The translations under genes and the position numbers were made by a program. This document shows positions 19,689 through 28,226 of a stretch of 64,000 nt of DNA, piece by piece. The notes under the pieces are model-generated. The model was not told the origin of the DNA and made no database searches. It saw nothing but the letters and a program-made list of their open reading frames with translations. How positions within the stretch are numbered: the first letter of the stretch is position 1; each line of letters starts with the position of its first letter. The stretch lies in the NCBI RefSeq assembly GCF_014695725.1, contig NZ_JACJOU010000019.1, positions 496,001-560,000 of the forward strand, in the 5' to 3' direction. Source of the DNA: Microcoleus sp. FACHB-672. GTDB lineage: Bacteria > Cyanobacteriota > Cyanobacteriia > Cyanobacteriales > Oscillatoriaceae.

Positions 19689-22600
19689 ATGTTTGGGTTA
19701 GCGCTCTCACTCCTCGGTCTGTCGATCTTGACAGCACTCATCAAACGTAAACAGGTGGCAACACTACATTGTAGCGAAGAACTTTTCTCCAAGGTCTTTC
19801 ACGCCGGCCTGTTGAGCATCTGTGTTATCCGCCTCAGAGATAGCCGTATCCTCGATGCAAATCACCCCTTTCTACAACTCATGGGTTACAGCCGGGAAGA
19901 AATCATCGGACGTACCACTGTAGAACTAGCAATGTGGGCGAATGCCGATGAGCGCTTAAACATCATGCAAACGCTGCACAAAGGCCATTCAATTAATGAA
20001 TTCAAAGTCCAGTTACGGGGAAAATACGGTCAACTCCGCACCGCAATCACCGCAATAGAAACTTTTGAGGTGGTCGGCCAAACCTGTATGCTGGCGATGT
20101 TTTCGGACATTACACATTGCACAGAAGCAGCGCTGGCAACAGCCAGAGTACAGGAAGCGCTGCAAAAAACCAAACAAGACTTAGAAACTAGAGTTGAACA
20201 GCGCACAGCCGAATTAAAAAACCTTAATGAGCAGTTGCACGTTGAGATTGCTGTACGCAAGCAAGCAGAGGTAGCGGTGGCTCAAAGCGAAGCCCGATTT
20301 AGAGCCTTAGTTCAGAACTCATCTGACCTAATTACCATCTTAGAATCCAACGGCACCATACGATTCAACAGCCCAGCGCTAGAGCAAATATTAGGTTACA
20401 CAGCAGCAGAGCAAATTGGCCAAAATGTCTTTGAGTTGATTCACCCAGACGATGAGCCGGCAATGCGAGCTGTATTTGTACAGAGACTGCAACAACCCGG
20501 ACTCACAGGTTCAATTCAGTATCGGGTGCGTCATGCAGACGGTTGCTGGATCTATATCGAATCCGTTGCCAATAATTTACTTCACGATGCCAGCATTAAA
20601 GGGATCGTCGTCAACTCTCGTGACATCACAGATCGCAAACGAGCGCAAGAGCAAATCATTTTTCAAGCCTCGCTGTTAAACCAAGTTCGCAACGCCGTTA
20701 TCTCAACAGACTTAGAAGGAAACATCATTTACTGGAATCAGTTTGCCCAAAGCCTTTACCAATGGACAGATGAAGAAGCGATTGGCAAACCCATCCTTGA
20801 TGTAACTGCTCCTTTAAACGACAAAGAACTTTGCCAAGAAATGTTCGACAGTATCAACGCCACGGGATACTGGGAAGGAGAATTTATAGTTCGGCGAAAG
20901 GATGGAATGCCTTTTCCGATACACTTGGTAGAAACAATCGTTCTAGACGCTGAGGGGAACCCCAAAGGCTATGTGAGTGTGAGTTTAGATATTACTGAGC
21001 GACAACAAGCCGAACAAGCACGCAAAGCGAGCGAGCAACGCTATCAATTAATGGCTGAATTGTCAGCCGATTTAATTTCTAGGCACACCCCTCAAGGAGA
21101 TTATCTCTATGCCTCACCGGCTTGCCGTACCCTGCTGGGATATGAGCCAGAGGAGTTGCTGGGACATTCAGTTTATGAGTTTTTTCATCCTGAATACGCC
21201 TCAGCGTTCAGGCAAACTCACTCTGCTGTCAGCAACCTGCCAGAAGTCTACACGCTGACACACCGGCACCGTCGTAAAGACGGCAGTTATATCTGGTTGG
21301 AAACCACCAGCCGTGCAGTCCGCCACCCCGACAAGCCAGAAGTGCAAGAAATTATTGCCGTTTCGCGCGATATCACTGAGCGGAAACAGGCAGAAGCGGA
21401 AATTTGCTTGCTCAATGAAGAACTTGAGCAACGGGTAATCGAGCGCACCGCCGAATTGCAGCGGGCAAATGAAGAATTGAAACGTGAGATCAGCGAACGC
21501 CAGCGAGTAGAAGAAGCACTGCGCGAGAGCGAAGCCAAGTTTCGCCAAATTGCGGAAAACATTGAAGAAGTCTTTTGGATCGTCTCTCCAGATGCCAGAC
21601 AGATGCTGTACATCAGTCCAGCTTACGAAAATCTCTGGAAGCGCTCGTGCGAGAGTTTATACCAAAACCCGGAAATTTGGATAAACAGTATTCATCCTGA
21701 AGATCGCGAACGTGTCAGCACTGCCTTTGGGGAACGTTACGAAGGGGACAAACCCTTTAGAGACGAGTACCGCATTATCTTGCCCGATGGCAGCGTGCGC
21801 TGGATTTGGGCGCGAGAGTTCCCGATTCGCAACGAGCTAGGAGAAGTTTACCGTGTTGTTGGTATTGGCGCGGATATCACTGAGCGCAAGCAGGCAGAGG
21901 AGGAACTCAAACAGCTTCGCCATCGCAACGAGTTAATTTTGAACTCAGCGGGAGAGGGGATTTTGGGCTTTGATCGGCTATTAAGAGTCATTTTTGCCAA
22001 CCCTGCAGCCGCAAAAATGTTGGGCTATGAAGTCGAGGAATTGCTGGATCGGCCCTTACAGGCAACCCTTCATACCCCCCAAGCTGAGACCAACTTCTAT
22101 GACAGCCAGTCCCAAAGTCCGATTGCGATTGCGCTTCAGGAGGAGGTTTCCCAGTCAACGGGAACATCACAAAATTGTTCTATCAATAAAGACTTGTTTT
22201 GGCGCTCGGATGGGTCGAGTTTTCCCGTTGAGTATGTCTGTACACCCATTCAAGAACGAGGTGAGATTGTTGGCGCGGTGATTACGTTTAAAGACATCAC
22301 CGAACGCCTTGCCGTGGAACGAATGAAGGATGAGTTTATCTCAGTGGTGAGTCACGAACTGCGAACACCTCTGACCTCCATGCGGGGCGCTTTAGGTTTG
22401 CTCACCAGTGGTATGCTCACTGCTCAACCAGAAAAATCACAACGGATGCTGGATATTGCGCTGACGAATACGGAGCGGTTGATGCGCCTGATCAACGATA
22501 TCCTCGCTCTGGAGCGCATCCAGTCCGGCAAAATCACGATGGCTAAACAAAACTGCAATGCCGCCGACTTGATGCAGCAGGCTTGTGAGGCGATGCAAGC

Positions 22601-23117
22601 AATGGCGGATAAGGCCGGCATCACCCTCTGCTTAGTGCCGGTGGATGTCCAACTCTTGGCTGACCCCGACCGCATCCTCCAAACCTTGACAAATTTACTG
22701 AGTAATGCAATTAAGTTTTCCGCGCGAGCTAACACAGTTTGGCTGACTGCCGAAATTAGGGAAAAAGAACGAGAAGCCGAGCCGGCAATCCTCTCTTCTG
22801 TAGGGGGCTTAGGTTCTGGGAATCAGCGAGTTCGCGATAGCGAGAGCGTACGGGCTGAGCGCATAACGCCCCTCATGTTGTCTTACGAAGTGTTATTTAC
22901 TGTCAAAGATCAAGGGCGGGGCATTCCAGCAGACAAGCTAGAGATTATCTTTGAGCGCTTTCAACAGGTCGATTCCTCCGACTCCCGACAGAAGGGGGGC
23001 ACCGGCTTGGGTTTAGCAATCTGCCGCAGTATCGTACAGCAGCACGGGGGCCATATCTGGGCTGAAAGCCGCTTGGGTGAGGGTAGCACCTTCTGCTTTA
23101 CGCTGCCGGCGAGATAA
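19689..23117 (+). CDS. Multi-PAS sensor histidine kinase
   Basis: An orthodox histidine kinase with a very long sensory part. It starts with a short hydrophobic helix (FGLALSLLGLSILTALI), then at least five PAS/PAC units, each closed by an ITER/ITDR-type motif (DITDRKRAQEQ, DITERQQAEQ, DITERKQAEAE, DITERKQAEEE, DITERLAVERM). Two coiled-coil linkers contain the ERTAELxxxNEEL pattern. The HisKA domain has [11 protein letters not shown] with the phosphoacceptor near His889, and the HATPase domain has N-box NLLSNAIKFS, DQGRGIP and GTGLGLAIC. No receiver domain is attached and no response-regulator gene adjoins. I chose the ATG at 19689 because GAGG lies eight bases upstream; the frame extends to a GTG at 19623. 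The signal sensed is unknown. Confidence 0.93.
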   Translation: MFGLALSLLGLSILTALIKRKQVATLHCSEELFSKVFHAGLLSICVIRLRDSRILDANHPFLQLMGYSREEIIGRTTVELAMWANADERLNIMQTLHKGHSINEFKVQLRGKYGQLRTAITAIETFEVVGQTCMLAMFSDITHCTEAALATARVQEALQKTKQDLETRVEQRTAELKNLNEQLHVEIAVRKQAEVAVAQSEARFRALVQNSSDLITILESNGTIRFNSPALEQILGYTAAEQIGQNVFELIHPDDEPAMRAVFVQRLQQPGLTGSIQYRVRHADGCWIYIESVANNLLHDASIKGIVVNSRDITDRKRAQEQIIFQASLLNQVRNAVISTDLEGNIIYWNQFAQSLYQWTDEEAIGKPILDVTAPLNDKELCQEMFDSINATGYWEGEFIVRRKDGMPFPIHLVETIVLDAEGNPKGYVSVSLDITERQQAEQARKASEQRYQLMAELSADLISRHTPQGDYLYASPACRTLLGYEPEELLGHSVYEFFHPEYASAFRQTHSAVSNLPEVYTLTHRHRRKDGSYIWLETTSRAVRHPDKPEVQEIIAVSRDITERKQAEAEICLLNEELEQRVIERTAELQRANEELKREISERQRVEEALRESEAKFRQIAENIEEVFWIVSPDARQMLYISPAYENLWKRSCESLYQNPEIWINSIHPEDRERVSTAFGERYEGDKPFRDEYRIILPDGSVRWIWAREFPIRNELGEVYRVVGIGADITERKQAEEELKQLRHRNELILNSAGEGILGFDRLLRVIFANPAAAKMLGYEVEELLDRPLQATLHTPQAETNFYDSQSQSPIAIALQEEVSQSTGTSQNCSINKDLFWRSDGSSFPVEYVCTPIQERGEIVGAVITFKDITERLAVERMKDEFISVVSHELRTPLTSMRGALGLLTSGMLTAQPEKSQRMLDIALTNTERLMRLINDILALERIQSGKITMAKQNCNAADLMQQACEAMQAMADKAGITLCLVPVDVQLLADPDRILQTLTNLLSNAIKFSARANTVWLTAEIREKEREAEPAILSSVGGLGSGNQRVRDSESVRAERITPLMLSYEVLFTVKDQGRGIPADKLEIIFERFQQVDSSDSRQKGGTGLGLAICRSIVQQHGGHIWAESRLGEGSTFCFTLPAR

Positions 23118-23250
23118 AGCGCCGATTGGGGATTTTTGAGTTTTGAGGGAGAGAACAGTATTGAGTGGGCGAGGAGGTGATAATAAAGCCGGTTGACGCC
23201 GACTCGTTTTTTAGGAGCAAAATCAAGATTAGGCTAACGTTAATCAGTCG

Positions 23251-24006
23251 TTAATTATCATTAGATTTTGCCGTTAATACTGAGGCAAGGAGATCAGGGC
23301 GAGATAAGTGCGGGCAGTGTCCTCCAGGCAGTTCTATAGCATCAACGCCCAAGCGTTTACGTGCAGCGTAGCGTGACCATGCAGGAGAAATTATCCGGTC
23401 ATCCGTACAAAGAATGTATTTACAATCAACATTGGGTAAAGACTTCAACGGACTGGACTCAACAATATAGGCCATTGATTGCTGTGACCGTGTTTTTGAA
23501 AGTGCCCAGTCCATGACATCGGGTTGACAATCGTGATAGAACAATCTCCTTAATACAGCTTCATCTGAAAAATCTTGACCAACCGAATCTGGATTAAATA
23601 TATAAGGTTCATCATCGAATTGTTCGAGTTGACTTGACTCTTTAGGTTGGTAATTTAATGATTGGAGCTGCTCTGAATCGAGATGATGAGCAAATTGGTC
23701 AAGCGTACTCATTCCAGGGCAAGGAATCAGCGCTGTAAGAAATACCAGTTGCCGGACTGGATGTGCTTCTGCAACCAGGGGAATAACAGTACCAGCCATT
23801 GAGTGCCCCACTAGCACAAGATCATCATCAGTTTTGGGCAGCACTTGCAATACTACATCTACAAATTGCGATAAGTTTGCAGAGGCATCTTCAATCGGCA
23901 AATCCATTGCAACTGTCTTATGACCTTGGGCTTCTAAGTAAGGAATTAACAAATCCCAACACCAAGCGCCTTGGAAGGCACCATGAACTAGACAAAAAAG
24001 ACTCAT
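23251..24006 (-). CDS. Alpha/beta hydrolase
   Basis: A 251-residue single-domain alpha/beta hydrolase of the esterase / hydroxynitrile-lyase-like group. The oxyanion-hole region is LVHGAFQGAWCW at the N-terminus, the nucleophile elbow is VGHSMAG with Ser near 88, the acid is probably the Asp in CTDDRIISP, and the catalytic His lies in PGGHCPHLSRPDLL near the C-terminus. All three triad members are present, so an active hydrolase is expected. There is no signal peptide. It converges with the multi-PAS kinase across 133 bp and stands alone. Substrate cannot be told from sequence. Confidence 0.88.
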   Translation of the reverse strand: MSLFCLVHGAFQGAWCWDLLIPYLEAQGHKTVAMDLPIEDASANLSQFVDVVLQVLPKTDDDLVLVGHSMAGTVIPLVAEAHPVRQLVFLTALIPCPGMSTLDQFAHHLDSEQLQSLNYQPKESSQLEQFDDEPYIFNPDSVGQDFSDEAVLRRLFYHDCQPDVMDWALSKTRSQQSMAYIVESSPLKSLPNVDCKYILCTDDRIISPAWSRYAARKRLGVDAIELPGGHCPHLSRPDLLASVLTAKSNDN

Positions 24007-24169
24007 AGCGCTTTTAGGTAAATTTTCCGGCTTGTACCTATCTTCTAGAAGCTCAAACAGTTAAGTTTTGGGTGGGAGAGGGGGAGATGAGTTTTGAGCG
24101 CTGAATGGGGAGAGTATGAGAAGGCGTGAAAATACACAAAAACCTTAATTTCCTTAGCCCCATGCCCCT

Positions 24170-24226
24170 ACCTTTAGGTTGGCGAAGCCTTGACCTTACC
24201 TAAAGGTAGGCGCAGCCTTGCCCCAT
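24170..24226. repeat. ACCTTTAGGT palindromic tandem repeat
   Basis: ACCTTTAGGT (24170-24179) and its inverse ACCTAAAGGT (24198-24207) can pair, while each is followed by a directly repeated phrase, GGCGAAGCCTTG and GGCGCAGCCTTG. So two 28-bp tandem units carry cores in opposite orientation. A third, related copy is at 42583. It lies just downstream of the ilvN stop (minus strand) and may act in termination. Confidence 0.6.
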
Positions 24227-24229
24227 TCC

Positions 24230-24748
24230 CTAAATCTTAGCTTCCAAAGACTTGAGATACTCGGTATTGACACCTGATTCGCGGGTAAGGGCGATTTTGC
24301 CGGTGCGGGCAATTTCGCGAATGCCAAATTTGTTAAGTACCTGCACAATGGCAACCATTTTGCCCGGATCTCCCACCACTTCTAAAGTGAGTGAATCTTC
24401 TGCAACATCCACGACACGGGCGCGGAAAATCTGGGCCAATTCAATCACTTCTGAGCGGTTATTGCTATTAGCATTAACCTTGACGAGCATTAACTCTCGC
24501 TCGACGCAGGGAATCTCGGTAATATCCTGTACTTTGAGGACGTTAATCAATTTGTAGAGCTGCTTGGTCAGTTGCTCAATGATCCGGTCATCACCGGGTA
24601 CGACCATCGTAATCCGAGAAATTCCCATTTGCTCAGCCGGCCCAACGGCTAAGCTTTCAATATTAAAACCACGACGGGCGAACAAGCCGGCAATGCGGGT
24701 AAGGACTCCCGCTTCATCTTCAACCAGGACGGAAAGGGTATGTTTCAT
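24230..24748 (-). CDS. ilvN: Acetolactate synthase small (regulatory) subunit
   Basis: The regulatory subunit of acetohydroxyacid synthase, which activates the catalytic IlvB subunit and confers valine feedback in branched-chain amino-acid synthesis. The N-terminal ACT domain is diagnostic: [33 protein letters not shown], then ISRITMVV. The C-terminal domain has [19 protein letters not shown] and [13 protein letters not shown]. The length of 172 aa is typical. ATG start. The catalytic ilvB gene is not in the window, which is normal for cyanobacteria where the two subunit genes are unlinked. Confidence 0.96.
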   Translation of the reverse strand: MKHTLSVLVEDEAGVLTRIAGLFARRGFNIESLAVGPAEQMGISRITMVVPGDDRIIEQLTKQLYKLINVLKVQDITEIPCVERELMLVKVNANSNNRSEVIELAQIFRARVVDVAEDSLTLEVVGDPGKMVAIVQVLNKFGIREIARTGKIALTRESGVNTEYLKSLEAKI

Positions 24749-24933
24749 AAGTTACAGGAAACGCTGCTGTGGGTGAGCAACCGGAGTTTTTAAGCAGCTT
24801 ATATCTATCTAAAGAATCATTTTACTTGACCTGCTGCGATTACAGAGGTTTTTAACAATATCATGGGGGAGATTAGCCAGAGTCTCAATCACTGGTGAAT
24901 CAAATTTGTTTAACCTGATTGGAGAAAAAGCTT

Positions 24934-25302
24934 ATGGGTTGGTTAAAAAGATTATTTGGGCTGGAAAAACCACAGAATCAACAGGCTACCGTTCAGGCAC
25001 CTGATCAACCGCAGCAGAGTTATACAGTGCCGGCTGCACCACAAACACCGGATATCCCACCAGAACGGTTAGGCTTGAGTGGAGAATATGACCAAAGCGG
25101 TCTTGCCAAGCGAGTTGCTTTGGCGTTTGATGAAGATGCAGAAGTCGCTGACCTGGACAGAGTTTGGGTGGCTCAAACCGGCGGCACCGTTGTATTAAAA
25201 GGGGACGTTCCCAGCCAGGATAAGCTAAACAAACTGGTGTCAATCGCAAAGGGAACTTACGGTGCTACGGGTGTTGAAACCGATCAAGTCAACGTAGGCT
25301 AG
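24934..25302 (+). CDS. BON domain protein
   Basis: A 122-residue cytoplasmic protein. The N-terminus MGWLKRLFGLEK is basic and amphipathic and could touch the membrane. A Gln/Pro-rich linker (about 15-45) leads to a C-terminal BON domain (ALAFDEDAEVADLDRVWV, TGGTVVLKGDVPS, LNKLVSIAKGTYGATGV). BON domains are thought to bind phospholipid or to serve as small interaction modules. The ATG at 24934 is chosen because GGAG lies about nine bases upstream; a TTG five codons earlier is less likely. Monocistronic and divergent from ilvN. Confidence 0.85.
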   Translation: MGWLKRLFGLEKPQNQQATVQAPDQPQQSYTVPAAPQTPDIPPERLGLSGEYDQSGLAKRVALAFDEDAEVADLDRVWVAQTGGTVVLKGDVPSQDKLNKLVSIAKGTYGATGVETDQVNVG

Positions 25303-25391
25303 GCCGGTTTAAAGTTTTAAATACTCGCTTGTTTTCAGGCGCTTGTCTGGAAATGAAGCGGTGACTTAACTTGGGATTTTATCTCATTCTA

Positions 25392-25455
25392 TGTAGGGGG
25401 GCTTTATGAAGCGCCCCTACAGTCGTTTTGTGAAGCCGCCATTTGTGCGGCGGCT
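25392..25455 (+). terminator. Two consecutive hairpins between convergent genes
   Basis: TGTAGGGGGGC (25392-25402) pairs with GCGCCCCTACA (25411-25421) at ten of eleven positions, followed by GTCGTTTTG. A second stem, AGCCGCC (25434-25440) with GGCGGCT (25449-25455), is followed by GGTTTT. They lie between the BON gene and the convergent antiporter gene and probably end transcription, best on the plus strand. Confidence 0.55.
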
Positions 25456-25570
25456 GGTTTTGAGGGGTTGATTGTAAATTGTTGCTACTTGGCTAATCAC
25501 GCAGAAAACCAGGCCGGCCTCGCACCCTCCCAGGCGTTGACCTGGGAACGGGGGAGATGTTACGAGAATC

Positions 25571-27067
25571 TTATTCGGATTTTTGAGGGGTGTCAGCAAC
25601 TGCCGGTTGTTGAAAGACAACCCGTAATAGGGGCGGCGCAATAAAGGTCGTCAAGATCACCATCAGAATAATCGCAACTTCTAGAGCTTCTGAGAGTGCA
25701 CCACTGTCTGATCCAACAGCGGCAAACACAAGTCCCACTTCTCCTCGCGGGATCATGCCGATACCAATGGCTAAGCGGTTGATCTTTTCTTGACCAAAGA
25801 CGCTGAAACCGGCAGCCACTTTACCCAGAATAGCCACCAAAATCAGGAAGCTGGCGATGATCAGACCTTCTCGATTGGCGGGAACGGCTGGATTGAGAAC
25901 GCCTAGGTTGGTTTTAGCCCCTACGGAGACAAAAAAGATCGGCACCAGGATATCGGCAATGGGGATGATCTGTTTTTGCAACTCTTTGCGCTTATCTGTC
26001 TCATCTAAGACGAGTCCAGCAGCAAACGCGCCTAAAATCGCTTCTAAGTGGATTGCCGCGCCAATATAGGACAGAATCAACGCGAAGATAATAGCCGGCA
26101 TGATGATCTGGCCGCGTGTTTTCAGTTGATCGGCCAGTGCTACAAACCATTGGTTAATAAAACGCCCCAGCAGAATCGCACCGACGAGGAAAACGCTGGC
26201 ACTGATAATCAGATAAACGACGTTGAACACGTCCACTTCGCCGGTTTTGGCCAAACTTGCCACCACGGCTAGGATGATGATCCCCAGAACGTCGTCGATC
26301 ACCGCCGCGCCAATGATAATCTGACCTTCTTTAGATTTGAGCGCTCCAATTTCTGTAAGCACTCTGGAGGTAATTCCAATGCTGGTAGCGGTTAAAGCAG
26401 CGCCGGCAAACACTGCTGGAACAGTCGGGAAATGAAACAGAGTAATTAGCCCGACGGTGCCGGCAACAAACGGCAGTGTCACTCCCACGACGGCGACAAG
26501 GGTTGCCTGAAACCCGGCTTCTATTAGTTCTCTTAAGTTCGATTCCAGACCAATTTCAAACAGCAGAACAATCACGCCCAATTCGGCTAGAACCGAGATG
26601 ACTTCGCTCTGAATGTGAAATGTGGCCTCTGCTGTCTCAGGAGTCAAGCCGGCAGTAGCTTGAAGCAAAGCGATGATCGCAGAACCAGAACTGTCTGCTA
26701 CGGCTTCTGGAAATACCAGCAGATGCAAGGCTGAAACGCCGACGATCACCCCAGCTACCAGTTCACCCAGTACGGGTGGGAAACCCAGCCAGTTAGAAAA
26801 TTCCCCACCGATTTTGCTGGCTAGGTAAATTACAACTAAACTCAGCAGCACGCCGGCTAGGATCATTGGGCCTTGGGCTTCTGTTGCCGTTTCGGTTGCG
26901 GCTGCGAGAACCGGCCCCAGCGAGCCGGCTGCTAGGCTCCAGTTGGTTGGGATGAACGTGCTCACCCCGGTTATAACATCAACCATTACTTCCGCAGAAC
27001 TCATCCTGTTTAATGTACCAGTCAAAAGCTGTGGGGTGGGCAATTGTGCTTTGTTGTGGAATTCCAC
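25571..27067 (-). CDS. Cation:proton antiporter, CPA2 family (NhaS3/NapA-like)
   Basis: A polytopic inner- or thylakoid-membrane antiporter with about twelve hydrophobic segments over 498 residues. Family hallmarks are GFPPVLGELVAGVIVG early on, ELGVIVLLFEIGLESNL, the ion-binding pair in GAAVIDDVLGIIILA (adjacent Asp residues), and MIPRGEVGLVFA near the end. This pattern fits the cyanobacterial NhaS3-type Na+(K+)/H+ antiporters. The GTG at 27067 has AGGTGG seven bases upstream; the ATG at 27004 would remove 21 polar residues and has AGG too close, so I kept the GTG with some doubt. It lies 42 bp behind the amidase gene on the same strand, so the two may be co-transcribed. Confidence 0.9.
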   Translation of the reverse strand: MEFHNKAQLPTPQLLTGTLNRMSSAEVMVDVITGVSTFIPTNWSLAAGSLGPVLAAATETATEAQGPMILAGVLLSLVVIYLASKIGGEFSNWLGFPPVLGELVAGVIVGVSALHLLVFPEAVADSSGSAIIALLQATAGLTPETAEATFHIQSEVISVLAELGVIVLLFEIGLESNLRELIEAGFQATLVAVVGVTLPFVAGTVGLITLFHFPTVPAVFAGAALTATSIGITSRVLTEIGALKSKEGQIIIGAAVIDDVLGIIILAVVASLAKTGEVDVFNVVYLIISASVFLVGAILLGRFINQWFVALADQLKTRGQIIMPAIIFALILSYIGAAIHLEAILGAFAAGLVLDETDKRKELQKQIIPIADILVPIFFVSVGAKTNLGVLNPAVPANREGLIIASFLILVAILGKVAAGFSVFGQEKINRLAIGIGMIPRGEVGLVFAAVGSDSGALSEALEVAIILMVILTTFIAPPLLRVVFQQPAVADTPQKSE

Positions 27068-27109
27068 AACTTGCCCACCTTGCGGTCAATTTTGGTTAAT
27101 TCAGGCTTT

Positions 27110-27922
27110 TTAGACAAAAACGCGATGCAGTAGGGAGGGCATTTGCCGGCGCACTTGCTCAATACGGCTGGGTTCAATTTCGGCGATTGCAACTCCCGGT
27201 CTGTCGCCGGCATCGGCGAGAATTACGCCCCAAGGGTCGATGATCATGGCGTGGCCGTGTGAGTGGCGCATGGCGTAGTGTCGGCCTGTTTGTGCCGGTG
27301 CAATGACATAGCAGGTGTTTTCAATGGCTCTCGCTTGCAGCAGCACTTGCCAGTGATCTTTGCCGGTGTAGGCAGTGAAGGCGGCGGGGACGAATAAAAT
27401 TTCCGCGCCTTTGTAGGAAAGGTGCCGGTACAATTCGGGGAAGCGGACATCATAACAAACGGAAAGTCCGATGTTACCGAGATGTTCCGAGGGATAAACC
27501 GGCGGTAGTGTTGTGCCGGCCATCACGGTGCTCGATTCTTGATAAGTGTTGCCATCGGGCAAGTTCACATCAAACAGGTGCACTTTTTTATACCGAGCCT
27601 GTTCGGTGCCGGTGGGATCTACTAGCAGTGCTGTGTTATAGACTTTGCCGCTGTCTTCCGGTACTGGGAAGCCACCGCCCACGATTGTCACCTGAAAGCG
27701 CTGGGCCATCGTTTTGAGGAATTTTTCACTCTGCTGCGCGATCTCTTCGGCTTGGGCAATCTTGTCCTTTTCTTCTCCTAGGAAGGAGAAGTTTTCTGGT
27801 AAGCTGACCAACTCGGCACCACGACGCACGGCAAGATCAATCAATTCTTCTGCCTGAACCAGGTTTTTTTGCAGGTCAGGCAAGCTGGTCATTTGGAGAG
27901 CGGCGGCGAGATAAGATTTCAT
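27110..27922 (-). CDS. Carbon-nitrogen hydrolase (Nit2 / deaminated glutathione amidase type)
   Basis: A 270-residue nitrilase-superfamily amidase of the NIT1/NIT2 branch, in which enzymes clean up deaminated glutathione or omega-amides. The catalytic triad is visible: Glu43 in LPENFSF, Lys near 114 in RYKKVHLFDV, and Cys near 153 in SVCYDVRFPELYR. Further family marks are LVDPTGTEQARY and the C-terminal DPWGVILADAGDRPG. ATG start, no signal peptide. The antiporter gene follows downstream. The substrate is inferred from the branch, not proven. Confidence 0.92.
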   Translation of the reverse strand: MKSYLAAALQMTSLPDLQKNLVQAEELIDLAVRRGAELVSLPENFSFLGEEKDKIAQAEEIAQQSEKFLKTMAQRFQVTIVGGGFPVPEDSGKVYNTALLVDPTGTEQARYKKVHLFDVNLPDGNTYQESSTVMAGTTLPPVYPSEHLGNIGLSVCYDVRFPELYRHLSYKGAEILFVPAAFTAYTGKDHWQVLLQARAIENTCYVIAPAQTGRHYAMRHSHGHAMIIDPWGVILADAGDRPGVAIAEIEPSRIEQVRRQMPSLLHRVFV

Positions 27923-28160
27923 GGATTGAATTGACTGTGATTGAGCGATAGATTGGCAATCGATAGGTCTCGTTCTACTAGAGTACCCAGATCCAAAATA
28001 TCTTGCTACTCAGCGTTTTATTACTTTTTCTCACTAAACTTTTAGATGCTTTGCTAATTCCCTAGCTTTTGAGAAGCCCTGACAATTCTGTTACTTTTGA
28101 AAATCGATATTTATTTGCTCGATATTTTACCCTGAATGTGTTTATATTTCAATAGGTTTA
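27923..28160. other. Spacer upstream of the amidase gene
   Basis: AT-rich DNA between the amidase start and the terminator of the SLH/WG gene, both read on the minus strand. It probably contains the promoter for the amidase-antiporter pair. No gene was seen. Confidence 0.4.
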
Positions 28161-28197
28161 TTAAAAAATAGAGACGCAAATATTTTTAACGTCTCTA
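28161..28197 (-). terminator. Rho-independent terminator of the SLH/WG gene
   Basis: Stem TAGAGACG (28169-28176) with CGTCTCTA (28190-28197), a 13-base loop, and on the minus strand a TTTTTTAA run immediately after it (28161-28168). It lies 30 bp past the stop at 28227. A textbook intrinsic terminator in minus orientation. Confidence 0.85.
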
Positions 28198-28226
28198 CCT
28201 CAATAAAAATTACAAATGGCTAAAAA